Positions 62,161 through 64,000 of a stretch of 64,000 bases of DNA are shown here, piece by piece (the stretch's first letter is position 1; each line of letters begins with the position of its first letter). Made by a program: the position numbers and the translations under genes. The stretch comes from Xanthostigma xanthostigma (lineage: Eukaryota > Arthropoda > Insecta > Raphidioptera > Raphidiidae), in contig OY754470.1 of assembly GCA_963575645.1 (NCBI GenBank), forward strand, positions 32,222,501-32,286,500. Direction: 5' to 3'. The notes under the pieces were generated by a model. That model was not told the DNA's origin. It did not search any database and saw nothing but the letters and a program-made list of their open reading frames with translations.

Positions 62161-63240
62161 AAAACATTCAGGTTTGGATCATTCTCTCATAAGAAAATGC
62201 AAACTGCATATTAACCATTATTTTAACGCATACAAGCAGTTTTTACATGCTTTATGACAATTAGGGGCAAATGAGTCCTTATAGGCAAAATTGCTTTATT
62301 TCATGAAGGTAAGTCTATTTACACTATAACATTCAGGTTTGGATCTTTCTCTCATAAGAAAATGCAAACTGCATATTTACTGTCATTTTCACGCAGACAA
62401 GCAGTTTTTACATGTTTTACGACAATTAGGTGGAAGTAAGTCCTTAAAGGCAAAATTGTTTTATTTCACAAAGGTAAGTCTACTTTCACTATAACATTCA
62501 GGTTTGGATCATTCTCTCATAAGAAAATGCAAACTGCATATTAACCATTATTTAAACGCAGACAAGCAGATTTCACATGCTTTATGACAATAAAGGGCAA
62601 ATAAGTCCTTATAGGCAAAATTGCTTTACTTTATGAGGGTAAGTCTATTTACACTATAACATTCAGGTTTGGATCTTTCTCTCATAAGAAAATGCAAACT
62701 GCATATTTACAATCTTTTTATTGCATACAAGCAGTTTTTACATGCTTTATGACATTTAGGTGCAAATGAGTCTTTATAGGCAAAATTGCTTTATTTCATG
62801 AGGGTAAGTCTATTTACACTAAAACATTCAGGTTTGGATCATTCTCTCATAAGAAAATGCAAACTGCATATTAACCATTATTTTAACGCATACAAGCAGT
62901 TTTTACATGCTTTATGACAATTAGGGGCAAATGAGTCCTTATAGGCAAAATTGCTTTATTTCATGAAGGTAAGTCTATTTACACTATAACATTCAGGTTT
63001 GGATCTTTCTCTCATAAGAAAATGCAAACTGCATATTTACTGTCATTTTCACGCAGACAAGCAGTTTTTACATGTTTTACGACAATTAGGTGGAAGTAAG
63101 TCCTTAAAGGCAAAATTGTTTTATTTCACAAAGGTAAGTCTACTTTCACTATAACATTCAGGTTTGGATCATTCTCTCATAAGAAAATGCAAACTGCATA
63201 TTAACCATTATTTAAACGCAGACAAGCAGATTTCACATGC
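62161..63240 (+). repeat. 660-bp (four-monomer) tandem duplication
   Basis: Positions 62,161-62,580 and 62,821-63,240 agree line for line at an offset of 660 bp. They include CTAAAACATTC, GGATCTTTC, the rare TTTACTGTCATTTTC, GTGGAAGTAAG and CAAGCAGATTTCAC. They differ beyond 62,581 against 63,241 (TATGACAATAAAGG and TACGACAATTAGG). A related run begins near 60,370. Confidence 0.85.
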
Positions 63241-64000
63241 TTTACGACAATTAGGTGCAAATGAATCTTTATAAGCAAAATTGCTTTATTTTATGAGGGT
63301 AAGTCTATTTACACTATAACGTTCAGGTTTGGATCATTCTCTCATAAGAAAATGCAAACTGCATATTTACTATCAATTTCACGCAGACAAGCAGTTTTCA
63401 CATGTTTTACGACAATTAGGTGGAAATAAGTCCTTAAAGGCAAAATTGTTTTATTTCACAAAGGTAAGTCTACTTTCACTATAACATTCAGGTTTGGATC
63501 ATTCTCTCTTAAGAAAATGCAAACTGCATATTAACCATTATTTTAACGCAGACAAGCAGTTTTTATATGCTTCACGACAATTGCGTGCAAATGAGTCCTT
63601 ATAAGCAAAATTGCTTTATTTTACAAAGGTAAGTCTATTTACACTATAACATTCAGGTTTGGATCATTTTCTCATAAGAAAATGCAAACTGCATATTAAC
63701 CATTATTTAAAAGCAGACAAGCAGATTTCACATGCTTTACGACAATTAGGTGCAAATGAATCTTTATAGGCAAAATTGCTTTATTTTATGAGGGTAAGTC
63801 TATTTACACTATAACGTTCAAGTTTGGATCATTCTCTCATAAGAAAATGCAAACTGCATATTAACCATTATTTAAACGCAGACAAGCAGATTTCACATGC
63901 TTTACGACAATTAGGTGCAAATGAATCTTTATAGGCAAAATTGCTTTATTTTATGAGGGTAAGTCAATTTATACTATAACGTCAGGTTTGGATCATTCTC

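Larger units (their letters stand above)
52320..64000 (+). repeat. 165-bp satellite DNA array, right arm
   Basis: The same satellite resumes directly after the insertion, in the same orientation and at the matching point of the monomer (ATTATTTTAACGCAGAC), and runs to the window edge. About 71 monomers are present. The same subfamilies occur as in the left arm, including TTAGGGGC, TTGCGTGC, TTATATGC and GTGGAAATAAG types. The array is therefore one locus split by the insertion, and it continues beyond 64,000. Nothing other than satellite was seen in this arm. Confidence 0.97.

Noticed and set aside
1-64000. Ribosomal, 5S or tRNA gene repeats
   Set aside because: No conserved rRNA or tRNA sequence blocks were recognised in the monomer or the 120-bp unit on either strand.
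1-64000. A second transposon insertion in the array
   Set aside because: Reading every line, the only departure from the satellite is at 50,770-52,319. Other irregularities are small deletions or insertions within monomers.

Overview
The window is repeat DNA with no recognisable gene. Almost all of it (1-50,769 and 52,320-64,000) is one head-to-tail satellite array with a monomer of about 165 bp, roughly 380 copies, all in the same orientation and about one-third G+C by hand count. Both window edges lie inside the array, so its true length exceeds 64 kb. An array of this size, with a nucleosome-scale monomer and multi-kilobase higher-order repeats, points to a eukaryotic chromosome, most likely centromeric, pericentromeric or subtelomeric heterochromatin. 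The species cannot be named from the sequence. The transposon-like insertion and its repeat tail would suit an invertebrate animal, but this is a weak inference.

Layout. At 1-5,472 there are mixed monomers, including blocks that recur later. At 5,473-10,576 and 10,577-15,680 there are two near-identical tandem copies of a 5,104-bp, 31-monomer unit. At 15,681-20,729 there is a mosaic of blocks copied from the first 5.6 kb plus a cassette shared with later units. At 20,730-26,819, 26,820-33,340 and 37,530-43,955 there are three relatives of a roughly 6.1-kb unit, differing by whole-monomer gains and losses. At 43,979-44,968 there is a fresh 330-bp dimer amplification. At 44,969-50,769 and 52,320-58,900 the monomers are more mixed, with one block of about 1 kb shared across the insertion. 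At 58,900-64,000 there are local 2,145-bp and 660-bp duplications.

The only non-satellite DNA is a 1,550-bp insertion at 50,770-52,319. It has imperfect terminal inverted repeats beginning GGT, built from degenerate units of about 15 bp around GGACAAAATATCC, and it is flanked by an 8-bp direct repeat (ATTATTTT). Inside are an eight-copy 120-bp minisatellite, itself made of two 37-bp subunits plus a 46-bp spacer, and a short single-copy stretch with two AATAAA signals. It looks like a non-autonomous, foldback-type DNA transposon that jumped into one monomer.

No protein gene, tRNA, rRNA, CRISPR array or bacterial signal was found. All longer open frames follow from repeat lengths divisible by three (165 = 3 x 55; 120 = 3 x 40). 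The dynamics visible here are monomer diversification into subfamilies, unequal exchange or amplification at scales from 165 bp to about 6 kb, longer-range block transfer, and one transposon insertion.
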